Source: Scalesia atractyloides (taxonomy: Eukaryota > Streptophyta > Magnoliopsida > Asterales > Asteraceae). Taken from it: a stretch of DNA of 64,000 nt. A model generated the notes under the pieces. That model saw only the letters and a list, made by a program, of their open reading frames with translations. It made no database searches and was not told where the DNA came from. The stretch lies in the NCBI GenBank assembly GCA_947069175.1, contig CAMTDV010000002.1, positions 5,435,054 through 5,499,053 of the forward strand, in the 5' to 3' direction. Position numbers and translations under genes: made by a program. Position 1 is the stretch's first letter, and each line of letters begins with the position of its first letter. Below, in pieces: positions 11,633 to 23,022 of this stretch.

Positions 11633-11797
11633 GAGATCGAGGCTCAATCAAACGGAGCCGATCGTATTGCATGAACTGAAAATGTAAATTGAACTGTGTG
11701 CTCAAGGCTCAATCAAACGGAGCCGAGCGTATTGCATGTATTGAAATGTAAATAAAATGACCGATCAAGGCTCAATCAAACGGAGCCGATCGTGCGG
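11633..11797 (-). repeat. LTR minisatellite, GGCTC...GAGCC hairpin unit (A, 3' LTR)
   Basis: Three copies of a unit of about 60-65 bp built round GGCTC-AATCAAACG-GAGCC, a 5-bp stem, each followed by GATCGT or GAGCGT and ATTGCATG. The same array is at 18,976-19,140. Element B has four copies, LTR C one, and the solo LTR none. Confidence 0.85.
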
Positions 11798-12312
11798 GCA
11801 CGCCCTGATCAACCGCATAATAAAATGGGGATCAAACTCAACCTCGAGGGATGGGGAGCTGCGGCCTCAGCAATTGCATGTACTGAAATAATAATTTGCA
11901 AACAATAATAACTACTTATCAGCAACAACTAACACACATGTCATGATATGATATATGCACAATAACTTAGTTATAATAAGTAAGTAAACAAGACACATGA
12001 TACACCCAAAAAATGTGATTAAAACGGAGAATTTGAAGGGTTCACTCACATTGGGTGCGTTGGATTTGAGTTGGTGAGATGCGCACGATTTAGACGGAGC
12101 GAGTCAACGAGGAATCACTGACCTAAATTATAATGGGAAAATATATTAAATGGATGGATTTTATTAAAGATTTTAATGGGATTTTTAGATATATTTTTGT
12201 GAGTTTATGGCTATTTTCTATCCTTAGAAATGTTATTTTTAAGTATTTTTAATTGATTTTTAATTTAAATTAAACAAATAAATATTTTAAAAAAATAATA
12301 TTTTTTTACTGT

Positions 12313-12339
12313 TTGACCGTTGACCGTTGACCGTTGACC
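12313..12339 (-). promoter_or_regulatory. W-box array (A, 3' LTR)
   Basis: Four TTGACC cores at exact 7-bp spacing (12,313, 12,320, 12,327, 12,334). The twin array in the other LTR is at about 19,656-19,682. It lies beside the third tRNA-like module, as in all copies. Confidence 0.5.
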
Positions 12340-12360
12340 GGTTCGGTCAGCGGTAATACT

Positions 12361-12770
12361 TGCGCCGAGCGGGATTCGAACCGGTGACCTTCCGTTCACG
12401 CGCACGTAGCTCTACCAACTGAGCTACGTGACTAACCCGTTAGGATTCCAGTTTTAATTATATTTATGCACTTATTCGAACTTACCGAAAATTCCTTTAT
12501 TTTACAAAACGTTTTAATCTCATTGAACCGGTGTTTGTGACGGGATTCGATCGCGTGACGTGCAGTTTGTTTTGCACACAGTCCACCGCTGGACTGTGTG
12601 TCTAACCCGGTTATATTCTTGAATTATATTATACTTAACAACTACTCGATCTAACCCGGTTAGTTTTATGAATAAAAAGGAATGTTATTACGCAGTGTGT
12701 GTGTAGTAAGGATCGAACTCGGGACTCGTATATAAACTTTGCACACAGTCCACCGCTGGACTGTGTGTCT
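12361..12770 (-). other. Three tandem tRNA-like modules (A, 3' LTR)
   Basis: Hairpins at 12,742-12,767, 12,575-12,600 and 12,403-12,430 in LTR sense order, 167-170 bp apart. The first two are identical 11-bp stems with a GCGG loop. The third is CACGTAGCTC/GAGCTACGTG with loop AGTTGGTA. B-box-like motifs lie at 12,710-12,720, near 12,543-12,552 and at 12,372-12,382 (GGTTCGAATCC in LTR sense). Confidence 0.75.
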
Positions 12771-13610
12771 AACCCGTTAACTATCCGAATTTTAATTACT
12801 CTTAACCTGTTTTTAGGTTCGTCTTCTTCACTATAATTACCGGTTTTTACTCAGACCACTGGTTCAGGGTTCTACTACTTAAATAACATGATTACTAGTT
12901 TGAATGAACAAACCGAACAGTTTGGGGAAAAGAAATACCGGACAGGTCGTCTTCTTCAGAAAGTCCGGCGAGAACAGGTAACTCTGTTTTTGAACCTCCG
13001 GCTGAGAGAGTCTAACAACAGAATTAAAGAGTTAGATTTGAAATTGAACCAGAGTACATGGATTATTAGCACGATTGAATGTGTTTACCGTTAACTAGCG
13101 TGTTTCCGGCGAATTCCAGAGTTTCTCCGGCGAACCCAGAAAATCCAGCAAGTCTTCTGTGACTGGTTTTGAGTGCCGGTTTAATGTTAGTAGTGTCCTA
13201 ACAATAGATTGAAACAGCAAGAGAGGAAAATCTTACTGGTTTGAGTTGAACACGGTTTTCCGGCGAGATTTTGTAGAGAATTCCGGCGACAGTTTTCTTA
13301 TGCTCAAAGGACTTGAAAACACGACGAAAAGGGATTGGAGTGTATTTGAGACGGTTCTGAATCGTATAAATGATTGGAATCTGAATTATTTGGAGCTTGA
13401 ATGTCTTTCGGTTTCAAAAACCCAAACTTGAAGTTCATTCAATCTGAACTTTAATTAGAAACCGATATTCATCGGTTATAAGTTAACTATGCGAACAAAA
13501 ACTGATTTGGCGATTCGGCTACCGATTTCCGTTATTCAGATATCATAAACCGTTAAGTCGTGTATGCGTATAAAATTCAATTGCTTTCATAATGTTAACA
13601 GAAAACAATT

Positions 13611-13685
13611 GGTGGCGGAGTGGTTTGGAGACGGAGAGATAAGTCATTGGAGGCAGTTGACCCGGGTTCGAGTCCGGTCAGCTCC
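13611..13685 (+). other. Single tRNA-like module, opposite strand (A, 3' LTR)
   Basis: A-box-like TGGCGGAGTGG, then GACCCGGGTTCGAGTCC as B-box/T-loop. The T-stem is weaker than in B and the solo LTR (three of five pairs), so this copy has drifted. Confidence 0.6.
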
Positions 13686-13871
13686 AAATATTTTTTATTT
13701 ATTTTATTTTAACTTTTTATCAAATATAATTTTTATAGTTTAGTTTATATATTAATTATGTAACGTTTAAACTCGAAATACTCATAAATATTTAATGTAA
13801 TTTCATATCTTGGTATTTGATTACAAAACGGAGCGGGTTTTGGAGACCCGATTTATACAAATGTTACAGTA

Positions 13872-13884
13872 TCCCCTACTTTTA
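13872..13884 (-). promoter_or_regulatory. Polypurine tract, element A
   Basis: Minus strand AAAAGTAGGGGA, three bases from the 3' LTR start TGTAACA. The same tract is at 35,728-35,739 in element B. Confidence 0.8.
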
Positions 13885-13902
13885 GGAATTTCGTCCCGAA
13901 AT

Positions 13903-14675
13903 TTAAACAGTTGAAGTAGTAGGGAAAAGATGAGGGTATTTTTCACGCATTGAGTCTTCACGTTCCCAAGTAAACTCAGGTCCCCGTTTCGACTCCCAGC
14001 GTACCCTAACAATAGGAATGCGACTTCGACGCAGACGCTTTTCTCCATAGTCCATAATCTCTACTGGCCTTTCAATAAAATGCATGGATTCATCAATCTG
14101 AATATCCTAAAGTGGAATATGAAGATTCTCGTCAGCGAGGCACTTCTTCAAGTTCGACACGTGGAATGTGGGATGAATTCTGTCAAGTTCTTCCGGTAGG
14201 TCAAGCTTGTAAGCTACAGGACCTACTCTTTCGAGTATCTTGAAAGGTCCTGCGTAACGTGGTGCTAGCTTTCCCTTTTGACCTAAACGAACTACTCCCT
14301 TCCACGGTGACACTTTTAAAAGCACATGATCACCAACGCTAAACTCCAAGGGCTTCCGTCGTTTATCTGCGTAACTCTTTTGACGACTTTGAGCCGCTAG
14401 AAGATTGTTTCGGATTTGATGAATCTTATCTGTGGTTTCTTGGATCAATTCTGGACCAGTAATTTGTGCTTCCCCAAATTTCGTGCCAACAAACAGGAGA
14501 TCGACACTTTCGACCATATAAAGCTTCAAAAGGTGCCATACCGATGCTAGAATGATAACTGTTGTTGTACGAAAATTCGACTAACGGTAGGTGGGCGTCC
14601 CAATTTCCCTTGAAGTCTATGACACATGCTCTAAGCATGTCCTCAAGGGTTTGAATGGTGCGCTCAGACTGTCCA
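13903..14675 (-). pseudogene. Element A integrase C-terminal part and chromodomain (broken)
   Basis: Continues the element A polyprotein after a frameshift. It covers the end of the integrase core (LVEFSYNNSYHSSIGMAPFEALYG), the region VLLKVSPWKGVVRLG...APRYAGPFKILERVG, and the chromodomain-like end VRWESKRGPEFTWERED. Breaks compared with B: an extra base near 14,694-14,699, an extra A at 14,476-14,478, and an in-frame TAG at 14,107-14,109 in place of a Glu codon. After that stop the same frame stays open to 13,903. In intact relatives the chromodomain steers integration to marked chromatin (established for chromoviruses). Confidence 0.85.
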
Positions 14676-17600
14676 TCAGTTTGAGGATGATAGGCGGGTA
14701 CTGAGATCTAGTCGAGTTCCCATAGCGGATTGTACTGCCTGCCATGTTCGTGAGGTGAAACGACCATCACGATCAGAAATAATACTTAACGGAACTCCAT
14801 GTCGGCTGACGATTTCGTTGATATAAATACGAGCAAGCTTTTCGTTCTTGAAATCTTCTCGAATAGGAATAAAGTGAGCTGATTTTGTGAGTCGGTCAAT
14901 AATCACCCATATAGTGTCATACCCACTAGAAGTGCGAGGTAACCCGGTAATGAAATCCATGGTTATATTTTCCCACTTCCAGACAGGTATCTCTGGTTGG
15001 ACCAGAAGTCCTGAGGGTCTTTGGTGTTCAGCCTTTACTTTAGAACAAGTGAGACACTTGGAAACAAAAACGGCAATATCTTTCTTCATTCCAGGCCACC
15101 AATAGGTGTACCTTAGGTCTTGATACATCTTATCGGCTCCTGGGTGTATAGAATATCGCGACTTATGGGCTTCATGCATGAGTGTTTCACGAAGATTGAT
15201 ATGGTTAGGAATCCATATACGATCTAGGTAATACAAAATACCATCAGATTTAGTTTCCAGCTTTAGCTCGGCTCCATAGGACATCTCCTTTTGTACATCT
15301 TCCTCTGTTATGGAAACGTGTTGAGCTTCTCGAATTTGATCCTTAATATTGGTTATAATTTGCGAACATAGAAGATGAATGGAGTTCGCATAACCCTTTC
15401 GACTAAGTGCATCAGCCACCACATTTGCTTTACCAGGGTGGTATCTGATTTCACAGTCGTAATCATTTAGGAGTTCGACCCATCTTCGTTGCCTCATATT
15501 TAACTCTTTCTGATTGAAGATATGTTGAAGACTCTTATGGTCAGTGTATATTTCACACTTCGTACCATAAAGATAATGTCTCCATATCTTAAGAGCGAAT
15601 ACAACGGCTCCAAGTTCAAGGTCATGAGTGGTGTAGTTCTTTTCGTGTGTCTTGAGTTGCCTTGAGGCATAAGCTATGACTTTCCCTCTTTGCATGAGAA
15701 CGCAACCTAATCCTTGTCCTGACGCGTCGCAATAGACTACAAAATCATCACAACCTTCAGGAAGAGTGAGGATTGGTGCATCACAAAGTTTTCGCTTGAG
15801 AGTTTGAAAAGCTTCTTCTTGCTTGGGCCCCCATACAAATGGTTTCCCTTTATGGGTTAAAGCCGTGAGTGGCACCGCAATGCGAGAGAAGTTTGAAATG
15901 AATCGACGATAGTAACCAGCAAGTCCAAGAAAAGACCTTACTTCAGTTGGCGTACGTGGAGCTTGCCATTCCTGAACTGCTTTGATCTTTGATGGGTCCA
16001 CATGTATTCCTTTGTCATTGACTACATGCCCAAGAAATTGCACCTCTTTTAACCAGAATTCACATTTAGAGAACTTGGCATAAAGCTTTTCCTTTTCTAG
16101 AAGTGCAAGAACAAGTCGCAGATGACGCTCATGATCAGCTTTGGATTTTGAATAGATAAGAATATCGTCAATGAACACAATAACAAATCGATCAAGGTAA
16201 GGTTTGCAGACTCTATTCATTAGGTCCATGAAAACAGCTGGTGCGTTGGTTAATCCAAACGGCATAACCATGAATTCATAGTGACCATATCGAGTTCGAA
16301 AAGCAGTTTTAGGGACGTCTTCTTCATGCACTCTAAGCTGATGATAGCCAGATCGAAGGTCGATTTTCGAAAAGCAACTGGCACCTTGTAGTTGGTCAAG
16401 AAGGTCATCTATACGAGGTAAAGGATATCGATTTTTGATAGTTAACTTGTTGAGCTCTCTGTAGTCGATGCACTTGCGAAAAGATCCATCCTTCTTCTTT
16501 ACAAAGAGTACAGGTGCACCCCAAGGCGATGAGCTGGGGCGTATAAATCCCTTGTCAGTCAACTCTTGCAATTGACTGGCTAGCTCTTGCATTTCAGAGG
16601 GGGCTAACCTATATGGAGATTTTGCCACTGGTGTAGCACCAGGTATAAGATCGATACGAAATTCGACATCTCTAATTGGAGGAAGTCCTGAAATGTCGTC
16701 AGGAAAAACTTGTGGAAAATCTTTTACAACAGGAATATCTTCAAGTTTCTTTTCTGCGGTTCCCTTCTTGATGATATGGGCTAAAAACGCGACATAATTC
16801 TTGCGAAGGTATTTTTGAGCTTGAAGGCAAGACATTAAGTTGAGTCCTTTCGCCGAGGTTTTCTCAATAATTTGAAGAGTCTGACCGTTTGAAAGAGGAA
16901 TACGAATAAATTTCTCACGGCATACAACTTCCGCATTATGCTGACTGAGCCAATCCATTCCGACTATGATGTCGAAACTTCCCAGCTTCATAGGAATAAG
17001 ATCGACTGAGAAATCGTGGTCGTTTAGGGTGAGCGTACAGTTGCGCAAAATAGAGTCTAACGAAACTGGTTTTCCATCTGCAACTTCTACTGTTATGGAT
17101 TCCGCGAGCTTATCTCGATTTTTACTTAAGATGGGTTCAAACTCTAATGACACGAAACTTCTATCCGCACCAGTATCAAATAACATAGAGGCATATCTAC
17201 CATTTATAAGAAACGTACCGTTGACCACATTGCCGTCAGCTCTGGCCTGGTTTGCGTTAATATTGAAAGCCCTTCCCCTAGCAGGTGGAGGAGCTTGGTT
17301 CGCTTGATTCACAGGATTGGCTTGGGCCTGAGCATGAATAATATTAACCAGTCTTGGACATGTGTTCCTGAAATGACTTGGATCTCCACAATTGAAACAT
17401 GCCCGCATAGGTTGGCCCATAGGGTAGTTGGGTTGATAGTATGTTTGGGCTAAATGTTGAGTGGGTGGAAATGGTTGTTGTTGTTGGGCTTGACCCAAAA
17501 ATTGTTGGTGGGTTTGGGTTATAGGTTGATGGCGGTTTGTTCGTTGAGGCGCGCGGCAGTGTTGAACAGTGTGTCCAGCGCGACCGCAGCTGGTACAGTA

Positions 17601-18332
17601 TTGGCAAGGGTAGTCAGGGGAGTGGTGATACTGACAACGGTTACATTTTGGTAGTGGTCCTGTGTATGGTCTTTTGTATGGCGCGGGTGGAGGAGTGGCT
17701 TGAGTGATGGGTGCAGCAGGAACAGGGGTGTTGGTGTGGGTGACTGCAAAGTTCCTGTTCTTACGCTTCCTCTTGTTAGCAAATTTAGAGGAAGAAGTGT
17801 GGTGGTTTGAGGTTTGTCCCTCAGCAGGGGTTTTCTTCTTTTCTTCCTTGAACTTCCCATTGCGAATTCGGTTTTCGGTCAGTTCTGTTGCCAACTCCAT
17901 GGCAGCTTCGAGTGTTACCGGTGAAACGCTGAGGACCGAATCTTGGATTTTCGAGGGAAGTCCTCGAATGTAATGTTCGATCAGACGGTAGGTTGGAGTG
18001 AATAAGTTTGGTACCATCTGGTTCAACTCCAAGAACTTTTTGTTGTAAGTAGAGTGATCACCATCTTTTTGCTTCAGGGCATGAAATTCATCTTCCAATT
18101 TCTTAATTTCACTCCTAGGACAGAATCGCCTAGTCATGATTTCCCTTAACTCCTCCCAAGTTAAGGCCATCGCATCTTCCGTTCCCCTCTTTCCTTTCTC
18201 CGTATTCCACCAAGTGAGAGCTACACCAAGTAGTCTCCCGGTGGCATAACGAACTTTGCGATCCTCAGGACAATCGCAGTTTAAGAAAACGTTTTCCATC
18301 TTATGAACATGCTTGAACATGCTTATGAACAT
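14676..18332 (-). pseudogene. Element A gag-pol polyprotein, N-terminally deleted (1,218 codons open)
   Basis: One open frame covers part of Gag (ENVFLNCDCPEDRK onwards), two Cys/His clusters (CNRCQYHH...; CFNCGDPSHFRNTC), protease (LFDTGADRSFVS), reverse transcriptase (GFIRPSSSPWGAP, FIDDILIYSK), RNase H (VVYCDASGQGLG) and integrase (zinc finger near CLTCSKVKAEHQRP, core IISDRDGRFTSRTW). The first residues come from a rearranged join. Relative to B about 0.9 kb is missing, comprising most of the leader and about 93 gag codons. One reverse transcriptase residue differs from B and C: FRKCIDYRE where both others have FRMCIDYRE. It ends by frameshift near 14,695. Confidence 0.9.
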
Positions 18333-18350
18333 GCTTGAACAATATCAAAT
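18302..18350 (-). repeat. Deletion junction with short tandem repeat in element A
   Basis: The sequence CATGCTTGAACATGCTTATG is partly repeated here. In LTR sense the leader (matching B up to 30,418) jumps to gag codon text matching B at 31,333. This looks like template slippage between short repeats, probably during reverse transcription. A later chromosomal deletion is the alternative. Confidence 0.6.
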
Positions 18351-18481
18351 GTAACATTTTAACATAAACATATAAACATCATGAAATTTGGCATATAACA
18401 CACAAAATTCTTATAAGTTTCTAGTCGACTATAGTATAGGCTCTAAGGGTCTAATAACCTATCCTATATCCCTATAGTCAT

Positions 18482-18494
18482 GGCTCTGATACCA
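18482..18494 (-). promoter_or_regulatory. Primer binding site, element A (initiator tRNA-Met)
   Basis: The minus strand reads TGGTATCAGAGCC, complementary to the 3' end of plant initiator tRNA-Met, three bases inside the 5' LTR end. Confidence 0.9.
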
Positions 18495-19702
18495 ATCTGT
18501 CACACCCCGACCCGCAGCGGAAATAAGAGTCGGGGCATAATTGGGTTATCACCAAAGCACATGACATTTACTATTATGTTCCATTATTAAATGAAGTCAA
18601 AGTTACATTTCTCAAACGTTCAAACATGTTCATTCATTACAAAGGAAAATAACCAAACATAATATTCCCAATACTAAATCGTTTTATTTCTTTTAATCCA
18701 GATCCTACGTGTTCCTAGCTGCTGCTGGTTCACCTGTATCATGTGTAAAATGGGAGGTTTTTGGGTCAACATAAGTTGGCGAGTGAACCTTATAGATAAA
18801 CATTTAATAATGAATTTCTGGTTAGTTTATCAATAAAATATTGTGCATAATCATATAAGAGCATATGTATGAAATCAAGCAATGGCAACATCGGTTACAA
18901 TTATAACATACATTAACAATCGATAGCATACATGAACATACCAACATCATATGATAATTAACATAAATGAACTGTGAGATCGAGGCTCAATCAAACGGAG
19001 CCGATCGTATTGCATGAACTGAAAATGTAAATTGAACTGTGTGCTCAAGGCTCAATCAAACGGAGCCGAGCGTATTGCATGTATTGAAATGTAAATAAAA
19101 TGACCGATCAAGGCTCAATCAAACGGAGCCGATCGTGCGGGCACGCCCTGATCAACCGCATAATAAAATGGGGATCAAACTCAACCTCGAGGGATGGGGA
19201 GCTGCGGCCTCAGCAATTGCATGTACTGAAATAATAATTTGCAAACAATAATAACTACTTATCAGCAACAACTAACACACATGTCATGATATGATATATG
19301 CACAATAACTTAGTTATAATAAGTAAGTAAACAAGACACATGATACACCCAAAAAATGTGATTAAAACGGAGAATTTGAAGGGTTCACTCACATTGGGTG
19401 CGTTGGATTTGAGTTGGTGAGATGCGCACGATTTAGACGGAGCGAGTCAACGAGGAATCACTGACCTAAATTATAATGGGAAAATATATTAAATGGATGG
19501 ATTTTATTAAAGATTTTAATGGGATTTTTAGATATATTTTTGTGAGTTTATGGCTATTTTCTATCCTTAGAAATGTTATTTTTAAGTATTTTTAATTGAT
19601 TTTTAATTTAAATTAAACAAATAAATATTTAAAAAAAATAATATTTTTTTACTGTTTGACCGTTGACCGTTGACCGTTGACCGGTTCGGTCAGCGGTAAT
19701 AC

Positions 19703-20115
19703 TTGCGCCGAGCGGGATTCGAACCGGTGACCTTCCGTTCACGCGCACGTAGCTCTACCAACTGAGCTACGTGACTAACCCGTTAGGATTCCAGTTTTAA
19801 TTATATTTATGCACTTATTCGAACTTACCGAAAATTCCTTTATTTTACAAAACGTTTTAATCTCATTGAACCGGTGTTTGTGACGGGATTCGATCGCGTG
19901 ACGTGCAGTTTGTTTTGCACACAGTCCACCGCTGGACTGTGTGTCTAACCCGGTTATATTCTTGAATTATATTATACTTAACAACTACTCGATCTAACCC
20001 GGTTAGTTTTATGAATAAAAAGGAATGTTATTACGCAGTGTGTGTGTAGTAAGGATCGAACTCGGGACTCGTATATAAACTTTGCACACAGTCCACCGCT
20101 GGACTGTGTGTCTAA
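19703..20115 (-). other. Three tandem tRNA-like modules (A, 5' LTR)
   Basis: Hairpins at 20,085-20,110, 19,918-19,943 and 19,746-19,773, identical to those of the 3' LTR. W-boxes lie next to the block at about 19,656-19,682. As this is the promoter LTR, this copy would be the one transcribed at the RNA 5' side if the start site lies upstream of it. Confidence 0.75.
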
Positions 20116-20955
20116 CCCGTTAACTATCCGAATTTTAATTACTCTTAACCTGTTTTTAGGTTCGTCTTCTTCACTATAATTACCGGTTTTTACTCAGACC
20201 ACTGGTTCAGGGTTCTACTACTTAAATAACATGATTACTAGTTTGAATGAACAAACCGAACAGTTTGGGGAAAAGAAATACCGGACAGGTCGTCTTCTTC
20301 AGAAAGTCCGGCGAGAGAACAGGTAACTCTGTTTTTGAACCTCCGGCTGAGAGAGTCTAACAACAGAATTAAAGAGTTAGATTTGAAATTGAACCAGAGT
20401 ACATGGATTATTAGCACGATTGAATGTGTTTACCGTTAACTAGCGTGTTTCCGGCGAATTCCAGAGTTTCTCCGGCGAACCCAGAAAATCCAGCAAGTCT
20501 TCTGTGACTGGTTTTGAGTGCCGGTTTAATGTTAGTAGTGTCCTAACAATAGATTGAAACAGCAAGAGAGGAAAATCTTACTGGTTTGAGTTGAACACGG
20601 TTTTCCGGCGAGATTTTGTAGAGAATTCCGGCGACAGTTTTCTTATGCTCAAAGGACTTGAAAACACGACGAAAAGGGATTGGAGTGTATTTGAGACGGT
20701 TCTGAATCGTATAAATGATTGGAATCTGAATTATTTGGAGCTTGAATGTCTTTCGGTTTCAAAAACCCAAACTTGAAGTTCATTCAATCTGAACTTTAAT
20801 TAGAAACCGATATTCATCGGTTATAAGTTAACTATGCGAACAAAAACTGATTTGGCGATTCGGCTACCGATTTCCGTTATTCAGATATCATAAACCGTTA
20901 AGTCGTGTATGCGTATAAAATTCAATTGCTTTCATAATGTTAACAGAAAACAATT

Positions 20956-21030
20956 GGTGGCGGAGTGGTTTGGAGACGGAGAGATAAGTCATTGGAGGCA
21001 GTTGACCCGGGTTCGAGTCCGGTCAGCTCC
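20956..21030 (+). other. Single tRNA-like module, opposite strand (A, 5' LTR)
   Basis: Same sequence as 13,611-13,685: TGGCGGAGTGG A-box-like motif and GGTTCGAGTCC B-box. It would be read outward, away from the element's internal region, if used by RNA polymerase III. Confidence 0.6.
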
Positions 21031-21213
21031 AAATATTTTTTATTTATTTTATTTTAACTTTTTATCAAATATAATTTTTATAGTTTAGTTTATATATTAA
21101 TTATGTAACGTTTAAACTCGAAATACTCATAAATATTTAATGTAATTTCATATCTTGGTATTTGATTACAAAACGGAGCGGGTTTTGGAGACCCGATTTA
21201 TACAAATGTTACA

Positions 21214-21385
21214 TTTGTATTTGTGTTGGTTTTGTCTGTTAATTTGCTTCTTTTGTTCGTTTAAGCTCTTTGGATCCTGTAGTTTAAAAGTAAACAGAGA
21301 AACATGCTTTTTCCAACGTTAGTACCGAAAAAGGATTGATTTTATGTCTTGTTTGATGTAATTTATATGTTGCATTTTGCGCACA
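21214..21385 (-). mobile_element. 5' LTR of the Athila-like element, remainder
   Basis: Begins with the TTTGT target duplication of element A (21,214-21,218), then matches 677-860 of the other LTR, ending TTTTGCGCACA. With 9,737-11,154 this completes the LTR. Non-Athila flanking sequence starts at 21,386. Confidence 0.8.
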
Positions 21386-22025
21386 TTAATGATCAAGTTT
21401 TGAAGTGGTGTAATCTTCTCCTTGGCTTCAACTTCCTTCCAAGTGCAGATGTTTTTAGAGGAAACTTGACTACAAGACCCAACTCCCTTTGCAAATGAGC
21501 TGAAACACGTATTTAAGCTACTAAACGTTTGGCACAATCATGCCAGTCTTTGGACGATGGTGTTTGGTTTGTGTCGTCTTGTTTTTCGTCTGTCAATCTT
21601 GTTTGAAACCATATCTAGAAAAATAACACTCAAAAGTTCTCGAGGAGGGCCCGATCGTGCTAGGTGTTGGCATTATCGTGCCACGTGTTGGCATCCTCGT
21701 GCCAGTCAATGTTTCATTAGTAACCATCAATGCATGCTTATGAACTGATTGCTTTTGGAACGATTTTGGCTAGGCACGATTGTGCCTGGGGCTTGCATGA
21801 TCATACAAGTCGGTGATTCTTCGGACTTGGCTGGTGTTGGTGTGTGTTGGTGATAGTGTTCACAATGGTGTCGGAGTTGGATGACTAGGCATGATCATGC
21901 CTGGGGTTGGCATGATAGTGTCGTATCTAGCAGTTTGTTGGAATACTCCTTTTTGTTCCAATATGCTCCAAAAGCCTTCGTTTTATCACCGGGCCGAAGC
22001 CTAGACCTTCATTTTCACAAATAAC
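21386..22025. other. Relic DNA with short GCACGAT(T/C)GTGCC-type palindromes
   Basis: No gene seen. Between about 21,645 and 21,920 near-palindromes such as GGCACGATTGTGCC and AGGCATGATCATGCCT recur every few tens of bases, with TTGGCAT.ATCGTGCC spacers. They recall the CACGGCCCCGTG motifs of the Athila LTR, so this may be a diverged relative. Confidence 0.4.
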
Positions 22026-22059
22026 TCAAATGAGTACCAAAATCAATGAAATACAAATA

Positions 22060-22358
22060 GCTTTCCATAACGGGGATAAATTTGACGTGAAAAGATGTAT
22101 AAATTCTTTTACATCAACGGTCGTCTCCTTAGTGACCACATTTATGAGGGAAATCAACCATCTACATGGGCTTCCAAAAGCCATTGTATCAAACCACGAC
22201 CCATTATTTATTAGTCGTTTTTGGAAGGAGTTGTTCAAACAAATGGGGACTAAGTTGCTTCCTTCCAGTGCCTACCGCCTGCAAACCGACGATCAAACAG
22301 AAGTCGTCAATCGTTTCCTTGAAACTTATCTTCGCCCTTTCGTATTTGAGAAAGGATA
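22060..22358 (+). pseudogene. Ty3/gypsy integrase core fragment
   Basis: Encodes INHLHGLPKAIVSNHDP, FISRFWKELFKQMGTKL and QTEVVNRFLETYLRPF, the second-Asp and catalytic-Glu part of a gypsy integrase core. The catalytic Asp of the usual VSDRDP motif is changed to Asn (VSNHDP). No other pol domain is next to it, so it is a dead fragment, not related to the Tekay copies by wording. Confidence 0.75.
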
Positions 22359-22936
22359 AAATAAAACCCACTTTTGAATTTTGAATTTTTTTCAATAAAA
22401 TGGCAAAACAACAAATTACAAACAAAGAGCATGTAAACGGACATCAAGCTACGTTATAACCACTTTTATATTGCAAAACCGAACTACTAAAGACAAAGCG
22501 ACTTATAAATTCACATTCATGTTTCGAATACCCTGTCCTTGTATGTGTTTTTATCAAAGACTTGAATGTACTAGTGTTATTTTGCTTACAAATTCCGCAT
22601 TTATTCCAAGAAATACAAGTCACGATAGTTGGTTGTTAGGCTAGATAACATTTAAAATGCAAAATTCTAGTCACTAAACTTTATTTAAGCTCTTTAATAT
22701 TAATATGTTTTTATCATTTATAAAAATAATAGAATATCAGTAAAAAGTTTAGAACAACTTTGGACTTTATTTGATCCGTTTATAGGGAAACTTTTTGATT
22801 TAGATCTTTGATATATAAAAGACAAAACATAATTAAATCTTCGTTGTACAATATAACTCTTTTATAGTTGGTACATTTTTTTAATTAATAAATAAGTAAC
22901 ATTTAACTTTAGAACATACAATTTTTTACTACCAAC

Positions 22937-23022
22937 GGTCAAATATTGAATACAGCTATCATTGAAATGAAAGAAACCAAGGGTCAAATATTAAATACAA
23001 CTATTATTGAAATGAAAGAAAG
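22937..23022. repeat. Short tandem duplication
   Basis: Two copies of about 43 bp: GGTCAAATATT(G/A)AATACA, then TTGAAATGAAAGAAA, differing at a few positions. It lies in AT-rich spacer; nothing else is recognisable between 22,400 and 23,550. Confidence 0.7.

Larger units (their letters stand above)
11155..13868 (-). mobile_element. 3' LTR of element A
   Basis: TG...CA termini and 2,714 bp. Near-identical to 18,498-21,213. Contains a three-copy hairpin minisatellite (11,633-11,797), W-boxes (12,313-12,339), the tRNA-like block (12,361-12,770), TTCCGGCGA motifs (13,100-13,290) and an antisense tRNA-like module (13,611-13,685). A small plus-strand open frame at 13,246-13,431 recurs in the other LTR only because the LTRs are copies. 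Confidence 0.93.
11155..21213 (-). mobile_element. Tekay-type chromovirus element A (complete but defective)
   Basis: Two LTRs (11,155-13,868 and 18,498-21,213), primer site 18,482-18,494, polypurine tract at 13,872-13,884 and one gag-pol region, flanked by the perfect target duplication TTTGT (11,150-11,154 and 21,214-21,218). Removing it rejoins the Athila LTR exactly. By eye the LTRs differ at about three substitutions and one 2-bp indel, so the insertion is recent. The coding region is nevertheless badly damaged: leader and gag N terminus deleted, two 1-nt insertions and an in-frame stop. Confidence 0.95.
18498..21213 (-). mobile_element. 5' LTR of element A
   Basis: 2,716 bp with the same termini and contents as 11,155-13,868. 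Differences noticed by eye are three substitutions and a 2-bp insertion (GAGAGAAC against GAGAAC near 20,314). On the minus strand it should drive the element's transcript. Confidence 0.93.
1..21385 (-). mobile_element. Athila-like Ty3/gypsy retrotransposon, decayed, with nested insertions
   Basis: Read on the minus strand, the parts come in Athila order. They are a 5' LTR (9,737-11,154 continued at 21,219-21,385), a tRNA-Asp-type primer site (9,713-9,730), a gag zinc-knuckle relic, an integrase relic, a post-pol (env-like) relic, a polypurine tract (861-880) and a 3' LTR (1-860, cut by the window edge). Protease, reverse transcriptase and RNase H are not recognisable and appear deleted. Two younger Tekay insertions split the element. 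All reading frames are broken, so it cannot move by itself. The family call rests on the integrase wording, the Asp-type primer site and LTRs of about 1.59 kb. Confidence 0.75.

Noticed and set aside
13246..13431. Small open frame of 61 codons, identical at 20,591-20,776
   Set aside because: It lies antisense in both LTRs of element A; identity follows from LTR duplication. The matching part of B gives only a weakly similar frame.
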